Shown here: positions 1 to 7,197 of the stretch, piece by piece
Layout: each line of letters starts with the position of its first letter
How positions within the stretch are numbered: the first letter of the stretch is position 1
NCBI GenBank assembly: GCA_029857995.1
Contig: JAOUFZ010000056.1
Span: 1-9,177 of the forward strand
Direction of reading: 5' to 3'
DNA length: 9,177 nucleotides
Source: Dehalococcoidia bacterium
GTDB taxonomy: Bacteria > Chloroflexota > Dehalococcoidia > GIF9 > AB-539-J10
Notes under the pieces: generated by a model
The model's database searches: none
Told to the model about the DNA's origin: nothing
The model's input: only the letters and a program-made list of their open reading frames with translations
Made by a program: the position numbers and the translations under genes

Positions 1-1827
1 ATGACGGAAGAGATAGATAAGGTCGCTTCACGGGTTGAGGAAGTAGTCGATGCAACCAGTGGTAAGGCGTATTTACCGCCCTGTCAAGTTCGGTGTCCTC
101 TTAAGATCGATATTCAACGCAATCATGTCATGATTTCGTGTCTTCCGCAGGATGAAAAAGAGGCCTTCAGCCAGATATTGAAGATAGGCGACGAAGTCTA
201 TGACCAGAACCCCCTCTTTCCAATCGTCTGCGGCTATATTTGTGGGCTTTGTGAAAAAGAGTGCAATTATGAAGACCAAACCGGGGCAGTGAGAAGAAGA
301 TTGCTTTTGCGATTTATCGCTGAGCATTATCTGCCCTATCTGAAAACAAAACCCTCCCACCCTCCTCTCACCAAGGAAAAGGTGGCGGTGATCGGAGGAG
401 GACCGGCAAGCCTGATGTGTGCTTATACACTGAGCAAGAAGGACTACCGGGTCGCTATGGTGGAGAAGTGTTCCGATTTGGGGGGCGCTCTGAGACTAAT
501 TCCTCAATATCGCCTTCCTAAAAATATATTGGATGATACTGTGGATAGTCTGGTAAGGATTGCTCGTATAGATGTCAAAGATGTCAAATTCGAGCCCAGA
601 ATGGGTGATTGGAAGAAAATGATGGATGAACTCAGAAAAGAAGGTTACCAGGCCATATTTATTGCTACCGGCACCCCCTTTCCAAGACGCCTTAGATTTG
701 AAGGAAAACTTGTGGCGGGCGCAGACCTGGAAGGAGTCATGTTTGGTTTGAACCTCCTCTCTGATGTCAACCAAGGGAAGGTTCGTCCCCGGCTCTTTGA
801 AGGCAAAAGGGTGATAGTAATTGGAGGCGGTAATGTAGCGTTTGATACAGCAAGAACCGCCCGACGACTTGGCGGAAAAGTGACCCTGGCTTGCCTCGAG
901 AATGAGGATAAGTCTTCGAAAGATGGGATACCGGCTGATGTTGAAGAAATTGAGGGCGCCACTGGTGAAGGAATCGAGATCGTCTATTCACGCGGTGTGC
1001 AAGAGATAATTGGCGAGGATGGCAAATTTCGGAAGATAGAGTGCCCTCGGTGCACATCGGTCTACAACGAGATGGGATACAGAGGATTCAATCCCAAGTT
1101 CGACCGGAGTGACGTGATATATCTTGAGGGCGATGTGCTACTTATCACCATCGGGCAAACTTGGCCGAGGACACCCTTTCGACAAGTGGGTCTACTGGAT
1201 GAAAGAGACAGGATTGACGTCGACCCACTGACTCTGATGAGCAATCGCAAAGAAGGTATTTTCATCGGAGGCGATGTCAGGCGAATCGGCTATGCGTCAG
1301 ACGCAATGCGGGAAGGGATTATAGCTGCCGAGTCTATAGACCGCTACCTTAGAGGCGAAGACCTTAAGAAAGGAAGAGAGAAGGAGTATGAGGAAGCAGC
1401 TATTCCCAGGGCTGCAAAGTACAAGCCCCAACCTGAGCTTAAATGGGTGTCAGCCAAAGACAGGATAAACTTCAAACCATTTGAGAAGGGATTCACCCTG
1501 AAGGGGGCGGTGGAAGAGGCTGGGAGATGTCTATACTGCGGCCCCTGTAAGAGTTGTAAAGCATGTGTGATGCTGGAGCTTCAGACTGAGATACCAGCAA
1601 TTGAAGTCAATCAGGAGAGATGTAGCGGATGTGGGGTCTGTGTTCTGCTGTGCAGCTACGACGCCATCAAATTAGAGAAATCTGGGGATAGGGCTGTAGC
1701 AGTTATAAATGACCCCAGGTGCAAACGATGCGGCGTGTGTGCCGCTGCTTGCCCCAGCGCAGCAATTGTCCCTGAACACTTCACTAACGAAGAAATTATG
1801 GCCGAAATCGAGGGCGTGTTGGTATAG
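1..1827 (+). CDS. FAD/NAD(P)H oxidoreductase of the GltD family with C-terminal ferredoxin clusters
   Basis: The 608-residue cytoplasmic flavoprotein probably moves electrons between NAD(P)H and iron-sulfur partners. N-terminal cysteines C28, C32, C77, C81, C84 and C88 resemble the iron-sulfur region of glutamate synthase small subunits. A first dinucleotide site (GGGP, about 132-135) should bind FAD and a second (GGGN, about 275-278) NAD(P)H. The motif IFIGGD near 420-425 is the usual second FAD contact. After residue 505 comes EAGRCLYCG with a run of evenly spaced cysteines (C510, C513, C516, C519, C522), then two classical CxxCxxCxxxC [4Fe-4S] motifs (C541-C551 and C574-C584). There is no glutamate synthase large subunit nearby and hyp genes follow, so a role with a hydrogenase, formate dehydrogenase or heterodisulfide reductase is more likely than glutamate synthesis; that is inference. 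The ATG is at base 1, so no ribosome site is visible and an upstream start cannot be excluded. Family is confident, physiological partner unknown. Confidence 0.85.
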   Translation: MTEEIDKVASRVEEVVDATSGKAYLPPCQVRCPLKIDIQRNHVMISCLPQDEKEAFSQILKIGDEVYDQNPLFPIVCGYICGLCEKECNYEDQTGAVRRRLLLRFIAEHYLPYLKTKPSHPPLTKEKVAVIGGGPASLMCAYTLSKKDYRVAMVEKCSDLGGALRLIPQYRLPKNILDDTVDSLVRIARIDVKDVKFEPRMGDWKKMMDELRKEGYQAIFIATGTPFPRRLRFEGKLVAGADLEGVMFGLNLLSDVNQGKVRPRLFEGKRVIVIGGGNVAFDTARTARRLGGKVTLACLENEDKSSKDGIPADVEEIEGATGEGIEIVYSRGVQEIIGEDGKFRKIECPRCTSVYNEMGYRGFNPKFDRSDVIYLEGDVLLITIGQTWPRTPFRQVGLLDERDRIDVDPLTLMSNRKEGIFIGGDVRRIGYASDAMREGIIAAESIDRYLRGEDLKKGREKEYEEAAIPRAAKYKPQPELKWVSAKDRINFKPFEKGFTLKGAVEEAGRCLYCGPCKSCKACVMLELQTEIPAIEVNQERCSGCGVCVLLCSYDAIKLEKSGDRAVAVINDPRCKRCGVCAAACPSAAIVPEHFTNEEIMAEIEGVLV

Positions 1828-1840
1828 ATTTAACTGAATA

Positions 1841-1868
1841 TTGCATTCCTTAGGAATCGTCTTATAAA
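1841..1868 (+). promoter_or_regulatory. Possible sigma-70 promoter of hypF
   Basis: TTGCAT (1841-1846) and TATAAA (1863-1868) are 16 nt apart. The -10 matches consensus at five of six positions, the -35 at only three. A start near 1875 would give a leader of about 70 nt that includes the hairpin at 1912-1933. hypF could instead be read through from the upstream flavoprotein gene, because I see no terminator in the 116-nt gap: the short palindrome at 1845-1857 (ATTCC/GGAAT) has no T-run after it. Confidence 0.3.
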
Positions 1869-1911
1869 CTAACCGCGGGCGAGTTCTGATTTTGAATTAG
1901 ACGGGATCGCC

Positions 1912-1933
1912 ACGAGAATCGTAAGGTTCTCGT
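1912..1933 (+). promoter_or_regulatory. Hairpin just before the hypF start
   Basis: ACGAGAA (1912-1918) and TTCTCGT (1927-1933) are perfect 7-nt inverted arms around an 8-nt loop. The element ends 10 nt before the hypF ATG. No T-run follows, so it is not an intrinsic terminator. It could shape translation initiation of hypF, whose Shine-Dalgarno match is poor (only GGA at 1935-1937). The function is unproven. Confidence 0.35.
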
Positions 1934-1943
1934 CGGATAGTGT

Positions 1944-4277
1944 ATGTCAAAAACAGCAAAGCAATCCCTCAAATCCGCTTCTATTAGCGTCCGGGGCATT
2001 GTTCAAGGCGTCGGCTTCCGGCCTTTCGTTTACGGACTGGCTGTTAAACACAGTCTTAAGGGCTGGGTTTACAACACTTCGGAAGATGTCAAGATTGAGG
2101 TAGAGGGTGAAGCAGAAGCTATCAAGCAGTTTGAGCGCGAACTTGAGACCAACGCCCCACCGCTGGCTCACATCCAGAACATAGCTGTTGAGTATCATCG
2201 CCCTGTCGGTTACAGAAGTTTTGAAATTCGACAGAGTCAGGCTGAGGAAGGGAAATACCAGCTTATTTCCGCAGATGTGGCTACCTGCCCAGCTTGTCTT
2301 GCTGAGTTACTAAATCCTGAAGATCGCCGCTACCGCTATCCCTTTACCAACTGCACCAATTGCGGCCCACGCTTTACCATAATTGAAGGCATGCCCTATG
2401 ACCGCCCCAAAACAACCATGCGTTACTTCCAGATGTGCACCCAGTGTCAGGCGGAATATGGCAATCCTCTGGACCGCCGCTTCCATGCTCAGCCAAACGC
2501 CTGCCCGAAATGCGGTCCCCAGGTCCAGTTAGTTGACAGCCAAGGTAATTTGGTGAACACGTCAGACCCTGTAGCCGTTGCCAGTCAGCTACTTAAAGAA
2601 GGGAAAATCGTGGCCGTCAAGGGCCTGGGGGGGTTTCTCATAGCTTGCGATGCCACTAACAGTACCGCAGTTAAAACATTGCGGCAGAGGAAAAGGCGCT
2701 CTTCAAAGCCCTTTGCCATAATGGTGGCTACTGTCGCCGACGCCAAGATACACTGCTACGTCTTGCCAGAAGAGGAAAAATTGCTTACCTCACCTCAAAG
2801 CCCCATCGTGCTTATGATCCGGAGAGAAGGCTCATCTGTGTCTCGAGAAGTAGCGCCAGATTTATGGTTCTTGGGAATTATGCTGCCATATACACCGCTT
2901 CACCACATACTGCTTGGGGACACGGGTCGGCCTTTGGTAATGACCAGCGGCAATCTCAGTGAGGAGCCCATTGCCCGAGACAATGATGAAGCGTTGAGGA
3001 GGCTTTCCGGTATTGTCGATTATTTTCTCATTCATAATCGGGATATCTATTCCCGCTATGATGACAGCGTGGCCATAGTAGAAAGGGGCACGGGCCAGCT
3101 TGTAAGGCGGGCGCGTAGCTACGCTCCCTATCCGATCCGCCTGCCGTTCAAAACCAGACAGGTGCTTGGCTGCGGCGCGGAGGAGAAAAATACATTCTGC
3201 CTGACCAAAGATAACTACGCCTTCTTATCACAGCATATCGGCGATATGGAGAATATGGAAACCCTGGAACACTTTCAAAGCACCTTATCTCTGTATAAAA
3301 GGCTTTTTCATATAGAGCCTGAAATCATTGCCCATGACCTCCACCCTGATTATCTGGCCACCAAGTATGCCCGGGAGTTGGGCGAGTCCGGTATGAAGCT
3401 CATTCCTGTGCAACACCACCATGCCCATATCGCCAGTTGCATGGCTGATAATGGACTGGAGTCCCCGGTTATCGGCGTGGCCTTCGATGGCACAGGGATG
3501 GGTGCCGATGGAAACATCTGGGGTGGGGAATTCCTGGTCGCCGACTACCGCAGTTTTCGCAGGGCAGGACATCTGGAGTACCTGCCTTTGCCCGGAGGAG
3601 CCGCAGCTATAAAAAGACCGCGTCGCACTGCGATTGGCTATATTCTCACTCTATTAGGAGAAAATGCCCTCAGCCGCGATTTGCCTGTTATGAGAGAAGC
3701 TGACGACATGGAAAGAGAGATTATCAAGCGCCAGATAGCAAGAAAGATAAATTCACCGCTGAGCTCAAGCATGGGACGGCTTTTTGATGCTGTATCAGCA
3801 CTGCTGGGCATAAGGGGCGAAATAGATTACGAAGGACAGGCGGCGGTGGAGCTGGAGATGGCAGCTTACTCCGGTGTCATTGCGATGAACGTAAGCGACA
3901 AGGCAATCTCTCATGCTCAGGAACACTACCCATACCGCATAGTAGAAGACGAGGGAATAAGAATCGTGCGACTGAAGGACTTACTCTCAGCCGTGATAGA
4001 AGACTTGCGTCAGGGTGTTTCAAAGGGGAGGATATCAGTCAAATTTCATAATACCGTAGCTCAGATGATAAACGAAACGTGTCAATCGATAGCCGATGAA
4101 ACCGGCATCATTCAAGTCGCTTTAAGTGGCGGCGTATTCCAGAATCGCTTGCTGTTGAAGAAATCGATCAGCTTACTGGAAAGCAGCGGCTTCCAGGTTT
4201 TTACCCACAGGCAAGTGCCCTGTAATGACGGTGGCATTTCCCTGGGGCAAGCCGTTATCGCCAATTTCGCCATATAA
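1944..4277 (+). CDS. hypF: Carbamoyltransferase HypF, [NiFe]-hydrogenase maturation
   Basis: HypF uses carbamoyl phosphate and ATP to form carbamoyl-AMP and transfers the carbamoyl group to the C-terminal cysteine of HypE, the first step to the cyanide ligands of the [NiFe] site. All domains are present in 777 residues, the usual length: an acylphosphatase domain (about 13-98, with VRGIVQGVGFRPFVY), two zinc-binding cysteine groups (C115, C118, C137, C140 and C165, C168, C187, C190), a YrdC-like domain (about 205-395, with KRRSSKPFAIM), and a Kae1-like C-terminal domain with HHHAH (491-495), DGTGMG (515-520), ALSGGVFQN and NDGGISLGQ. The start is fixed by an in-frame TAG at 1938-1940, two codons before the ATG. 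The gene lies alone on this strand, converging on the operon that carries hypC, hypD and hypE, and its last 23 nt overlap the end of the Nudix gene. Confidence 0.97.
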   Translation: MSKTAKQSLKSASISVRGIVQGVGFRPFVYGLAVKHSLKGWVYNTSEDVKIEVEGEAEAIKQFERELETNAPPLAHIQNIAVEYHRPVGYRSFEIRQSQAEEGKYQLISADVATCPACLAELLNPEDRRYRYPFTNCTNCGPRFTIIEGMPYDRPKTTMRYFQMCTQCQAEYGNPLDRRFHAQPNACPKCGPQVQLVDSQGNLVNTSDPVAVASQLLKEGKIVAVKGLGGFLIACDATNSTAVKTLRQRKRRSSKPFAIMVATVADAKIHCYVLPEEEKLLTSPQSPIVLMIRREGSSVSREVAPDLWFLGIMLPYTPLHHILLGDTGRPLVMTSGNLSEEPIARDNDEALRRLSGIVDYFLIHNRDIYSRYDDSVAIVERGTGQLVRRARSYAPYPIRLPFKTRQVLGCGAEEKNTFCLTKDNYAFLSQHIGDMENMETLEHFQSTLSLYKRLFHIEPEIIAHDLHPDYLATKYARELGESGMKLIPVQHHHAHIASCMADNGLESPVIGVAFDGTGMGADGNIWGGEFLVADYRSFRRAGHLEYLPLPGGAAAIKRPRRTAIGYILTLLGENALSRDLPVMREADDMEREIIKRQIARKINSPLSSSMGRLFDAVSALLGIRGEIDYEGQAAVELEMAAYSGVIAMNVSDKAISHAQEHYPYRIVEDEGIRIVRLKDLLSAVIEDLRQGVSKGRISVKFHNTVAQMINETCQSIADETGIIQVALSGGVFQNRLLLKKSISLLESSGFQVFTHRQVPCNDGGISLGQAVIANFAI

Positions 4278-4797
4278 AGAGGAACATAAGCAGGGCAGCT
4301 ATGCTTTTGGCATCACAGATTTCGCCCGAGACAATGAGTCGCGGTATCTCATCTGGTGAAACGCGGTCCAACTCGATATCGTTGGTATCCTCAGCCACTA
4401 GACGAGCGGGCACAAGGTCGGTAGCCACAAAGCAATGGAGGTACTCCGTACCATAGCCCGGAGTGGCATAGAAGCCCCCCAACTTGTCTATCTTCCGGGG
4501 GAAATAGCCAATCTCCTCCTGTAATTCGCGGCGCGCAGAGTCAATGGGCTCTTCACCGGGGTCAATGCCACCAGCCGGTATTTCCAGAAGAAATTTGTCC
4601 ACGGCGTGGCGGAACTGGCGAACCAGGATGATATTACCTTGTTCATCAAGGGCCACTACAGCTATGCAATCGCTGTGCTCCACCACTTCTCTGGTGGTCT
4701 TTGTGCCGCTGGCTTTCTCTACGGTATCCACGCGAATATTTACCGCGCGCCCGTGATAAATCTGTTGGGTAGCTAGCTTCTTTTCCGGTTTCAACAT
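4255..4797 (-). CDS. Nudix hydrolase, probable ADP-ribose pyrophosphatase
   Basis: This 180-residue cytoplasmic hydrolase probably splits ADP-ribose to AMP and ribose 5-phosphate. The Nudix box is complete: G76, E82 and RELQEEIGY at 90-98 (pattern Gx5Ex7REUxEExGU). A proline-glycine pair at 113-114, about 16 residues beyond the box in YATPGYGTEYL, is the mark of the ADP-ribose subfamily. The N-terminal part (about 8-65, with VRQFRHAVDKFLLEIPAGG reaching into the fold) matches the dimerising sheet of those enzymes. It is the last gene of the minus-strand run, 45 nt after the acetyltransferase gene. The ribosome site is weak (AAGAG lies too close to the ATG). Its stop codon lies inside the 3' end of hypF and no terminator is visible. 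Other ADP-sugars are possible substrates; the family is secure and the exact substrate is inferred. Confidence 0.9.
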   Translation of the reverse strand: MLKPEKKLATQQIYHGRAVNIRVDTVEKASGTKTTREVVEHSDCIAVVALDEQGNIILVRQFRHAVDKFLLEIPAGGIDPGEEPIDSARRELQEEIGYFPRKIDKLGGFYATPGYGTEYLHCFVATDLVPARLVAEDTNDIELDRVSPDEIPRLIVSGEICDAKSIAALLMFLFIWRNWR

Positions 4798-4803
4798 ACT
4801 CTT

Positions 4804-4822
4804 GCTATTTCGCTAAAATAGC
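4804..4822 (-). repeat. Small inverted repeat between the GNAT and Nudix genes
   Basis: GCTATTT and AAATAGC are perfect 7-nt arms around a 5-nt loop in the 45-nt gap. No T-run follows on either strand, so it is not a convincing terminator. It sits directly before the Nudix start on the minus strand and could affect its translation or mRNA stability; it may also be chance in an A/T-rich gap. Confidence 0.25.
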
Positions 4823-4842
4823 GTTGCTTTGCCTGCCCCGCA

Positions 4843-5307
4843 TTAAAGTTGGCGCATGAGAGCTACCTCATCGCAGTCGGGAAACTTGGGGCAGCGATAG
4901 CATTCCGCCCATACCTTCTGGGGCAGCTCTTTTTTGTCGATTAATTGGAAGCCGTGTTTCTCAAAGAAGGCAGGCTTGCGAACGAGGCAAAAAACCTTGG
5001 GTATCCCCAGTTCCTTGGCCTCGTCGAGACAGGCCCGGACCAGCAAGGAGCCAAGTCTGTGGTTCTGCTCCTGTTCATCTACAGCCAGAGACCTGATTTC
5101 CGCTAAATCAACCCAGGTGACGTGCAATGCCGCGCAAGCGATAACCCGACCTCCCTTCCTGACCACGAAGTAGTCTCTAATGCCATCATATATCTCAGAT
5201 AGGGCGCGAGGCAGCACCTCTCCCTTATCGGCAAAACGGCTGATCAGCCGGTGCACGGAGTTAGCATCGCCCACCCTTGCCCTAGCAACCTTTATATCAG
5301 CTTCCAT
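4843..5307 (-). CDS. GNAT N-acetyltransferase, ArgA-like (short N-acetylglutamate synthase type)
   Basis: The 154-residue protein carries a single acetyl-CoA-dependent N-acetyltransferase fold. The segments LPRALSEIYDGIRDYFVV (32-49), LAEIRSLAVD (68-77) and FFEKHGFQLI (114-123) resemble the acetyltransferase part of N-acetylglutamate synthases, as do the final PQKVWAECYRC and CDEVALM. If so it would acetylate glutamate for arginine synthesis, but no arg genes are nearby. The usual acetyl-CoA loop (Q/RxxGxG) is degenerate: QNHRLG at 81-86 has arginine where glycine is expected. Three cysteines, C136, C139 and C145, form a CxxCx5C group near the end. I chose the ATG at 5305-5307 because GGGAGG (5316-5321) lies 8 nt before it; a longer reading from 5343 would add 12 residues and deeper overlap. 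It overlaps the end of nadK by 11 nt, which suggests translational coupling. Substrate is uncertain. Confidence 0.8.
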   Translation of the reverse strand: MEADIKVARARVGDANSVHRLISRFADKGEVLPRALSEIYDGIRDYFVVRKGGRVIACAALHVTWVDLAEIRSLAVDEQEQNHRLGSLLVRACLDEAKELGIPKVFCLVRKPAFFEKHGFQLIDKKELPQKVWAECYRCPKFPDCDEVALMRQL

Positions 5308-6118
5308 TTCTTCTTCCTCCCAGTTTCTGCCACAGTGAACCATAGAAATAGGTTGGCTCGTGAATTCTCAAGAAGCGAGCTGTGTGAGGGCTGAGCTTCA
5401 CTCTGACAGTTTGCCCGTCGGATAACGGCAATTCAACTTGTCCATCAATGCTAAGTAAGACCTTTTCTCTGCGGGCAACCTTCAAATCGACTGTGCTCTG
5501 CGGAGGCAGTACCAGGGCATGACTCAATCCCAGGTGGCACGATATTGGCTGGAGGACAATCTCCTTGGATTGAGGATGAAGAATTGGTCCGCCAGATGCC
5601 AGTGAGTAGCTTGTGCTCCCTGTAGCAGTGGCGACAATCACGCCATCGGCCCGGTAAGTGGTTAATACCGTGCCATCAATTTTGGCTTCTATGTTAACCA
5701 GGCGAACCGCCACACTGTGCAGCACTATATCATTCAAAGCATGAAAGGTCTTATCTGCAACCTGGGCCTCGAGCATGGCCCTTTCCTCAATCCATCCTTT
5801 CCCCTTGAGCAAACCGGGCAAATGAGACAAGACTTCGTCGCCATCTATCTCGGTAATGAATCCCAGCCTGCCCAGGTTTATGCCTAAAATGGGCACCGAC
5901 AAGGAAGCTACGATTCGGGCAGAATGGAGGATAGTGCCATCTCCGCCAATACTGAGAATTAGCTCCGTGCCCGCCACCTGTGGTTTAGCTTTATCCTCGT
6001 CCCACGCCGAGCACCGCCACGAAGAGACGCCCCTAGAGGACAAGAACTCTTCCAGTCTCTGGCTTAAGTCTCGGGCTTTCTCACGTAGAGGGTGATACAG
6101 AATGCCAATACGCTTCAC
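5297..6118 (-). CDS. nadK: NAD kinase
   Basis: NadK phosphorylates NAD to NADP with ATP or polyphosphate in the cytoplasm and is normally essential. The 273 residues show the diagnostic GGDGT (58-62), the ND pair (129-130) that binds the NAD ribose, and the glycine-rich TGSTSYSLASGGP (166-178). The start is GTG at 6116-6118: it gives the standard beginning MKRIGILYHP, and an in-frame TGA at 6155-6157 leaves no other start codon upstream. No clear Shine-Dalgarno sequence precedes it, so it may be translated with help from the upstream hypE. The gap to hypE is 45 nt and its end overlaps the GNAT gene by 11 nt, so it very likely shares the hyp transcript. Length and motifs are ordinary for the family. 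Confidence 0.96.
   Translation of the reverse strand: MKRIGILYHPLREKARDLSQRLEEFLSSRGVSSWRCSAWDEDKAKPQVAGTELILSIGGDGTILHSARIVASLSVPILGINLGRLGFITEIDGDEVLSHLPGLLKGKGWIEERAMLEAQVADKTFHALNDIVLHSVAVRLVNIEAKIDGTVLTTYRADGVIVATATGSTSYSLASGGPILHPQSKEIVLQPISCHLGLSHALVLPPQSTVDLKVARREKVLLSIDGQVELPLSDGQTVRVKLSPHTARFLRIHEPTYFYGSLWQKLGGRRNGS
5316..5321 (-). promoter_or_regulatory. Ribosome binding site of the GNAT gene
   Basis: GGGAGG on the minus strand lies 8 nt before the ATG at 5305-5307, inside the nadK coding end. It decides the start over the earlier in-frame ATG at 5341-5343. Confidence 0.7.
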
Positions 6119-6163
6119 AGGTGAACGAAGTCTAGCACTGGGGAATTCTGACTGTCAAACTAT

Positions 6164-7168
6164 CTAGCAGATACGGGGCAGCAATTCCCCGGATAGCATA
6201 TCCACGATACGGGAGGGGCCGAGCTTTGTCCTCATTACGACCTTTCCCGGGTGCTTGTCGGTCACCTCACCGATGATTGACGCATCTCTGCCATAGATGT
6301 TTTTCCTCATTCGGGCCAGAATCTTATTGGCATCAGCGGGGTCAACTATAGCTGCCAGCTTGCCCTCGTTGGCCACATAAATAGGGTCCAGTCCCAGGAG
6401 CTCGCAGGCAGCCTTAACCTCTTCCTTCACCGGTATCTTGGCTTCTTCTATTACAATGCCGACCTTCGATTGGCGGGCCAGTTCGTTGAGCGTGGTGGCT
6501 AGCCCACCTCTGGTAGGGTCGCGGAGACAATGAATCCTGGATGAGACCTCCAGCATCTGAGCCACCAATTTATTCAATGGAGCGCAGTCGCTCTTCAAAG
6601 TCATGGAGAACTTCAATCCTTCGCGCTTGCTCATTATAGCCATACCATGGTCGCCAATAGTGCCACTCAATAGGACCTTATCCCCGGCTCTGGCGTTAGC
6701 TCCGGAGATATCAACTCCGGGAGGGACTATCCCTACTCCCGAGGTAGTGATAAACAATTTGTCGGCTTGCCCTCGGTTTACCACCTTGGTGTCCCCGGTG
6801 ATGATACTTACCCCGGCTTCTTCAGCGGCTTTCTTTATTGACTGCACTATCCGTTCAAGTTCACTTAGGAGAAAACCCTCTTCTATGATTGCCGAGAGAC
6901 TGAGATATAGAGGCTTGGCTCCATTCATAGCTAAGTCGTTCACCGTGCCGCAAACGGCTAGCTTGCCGATATCGCCGCCTGGGAAAAAGATGGGATTCAC
7001 TACGTAGCCATCAGTGGTGAAAGCCAGCCGCCCACTGGCTTCGAAAATAGCTGAGTCATCCAGTTTATTCAACGCCGGATTAGCCAGGAAGGGCAGGAAC
7101 CTTTTCTCCACCAGCTCGTGGCTCAACTTGCCACCGCTGCCATGAGCTAAAAGAATGGTGTCATCCAT
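6164..7168 (-). CDS. hypE: Carbamoyl dehydratase HypE, [NiFe]-hydrogenase maturation
   Basis: HypE accepts the carbamoyl group from HypF on its C-terminal cysteine and dehydrates it with ATP to a thiocyanate, the source of the cyanide ligands, which it gives to the HypC-HypD complex. The 334-residue protein has the PurM/SelD-like ATP-binding fold: LAHGSGGK (7-14), KLDDSAIF (35-42), GTVNDLAMNGAKP (74-86), GDTKVV (125-130) and RDPTRGG (216-222). The essential tail is intact, ending in PRIC with C334 as the last residue. It starts with ATG 29 nt after the hypD stop, with only a weak ribosome site. Position between hypD and nadK fits one operon. Confidence 0.97.
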   Translation of the reverse strand: MDDTILLAHGSGGKLSHELVEKRFLPFLANPALNKLDDSAIFEASGRLAFTTDGYVVNPIFFPGGDIGKLAVCGTVNDLAMNGAKPLYLSLSAIIEEGFLLSELERIVQSIKKAAEEAGVSIITGDTKVVNRGQADKLFITTSGVGIVPPGVDISGANARAGDKVLLSGTIGDHGMAIMSKREGLKFSMTLKSDCAPLNKLVAQMLEVSSRIHCLRDPTRGGLATTLNELARQSKVGIVIEEAKIPVKEEVKAACELLGLDPIYVANEGKLAAIVDPADANKILARMRKNIYGRDASIIGEVTDKHPGKVVMRTKLGPSRIVDMLSGELLPRIC

Positions 7169-7197
7169 TGGCTTACTCTATATCTGCCCCAAGAACC

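Noticed and set aside
645..1265. Several minus-strand open frames within the flavoprotein gene
   Set aside because: They are shadows of a well-supported coding frame and show no family motifs.
1845..1857. Palindrome ATTCC-TTA-GGAAT as terminator of the flavoprotein gene
   Set aside because: The stem is short and A/T-rich and no T-run follows.
5308..5343. Longer N-terminus for the GNAT protein starting at 5343
   Set aside because: The added 12 residues are not family-like and the strong ribosome site GGGAGG lies inside them, placed correctly for the ATG at 5305-5307.
6603..7007. 134-codon open frame on the plus strand inside hypE
   Set aside because: It lies fully antisense to a conserved hypE, has no recognisable domain, and its composition is what the complement of hypE codons gives.
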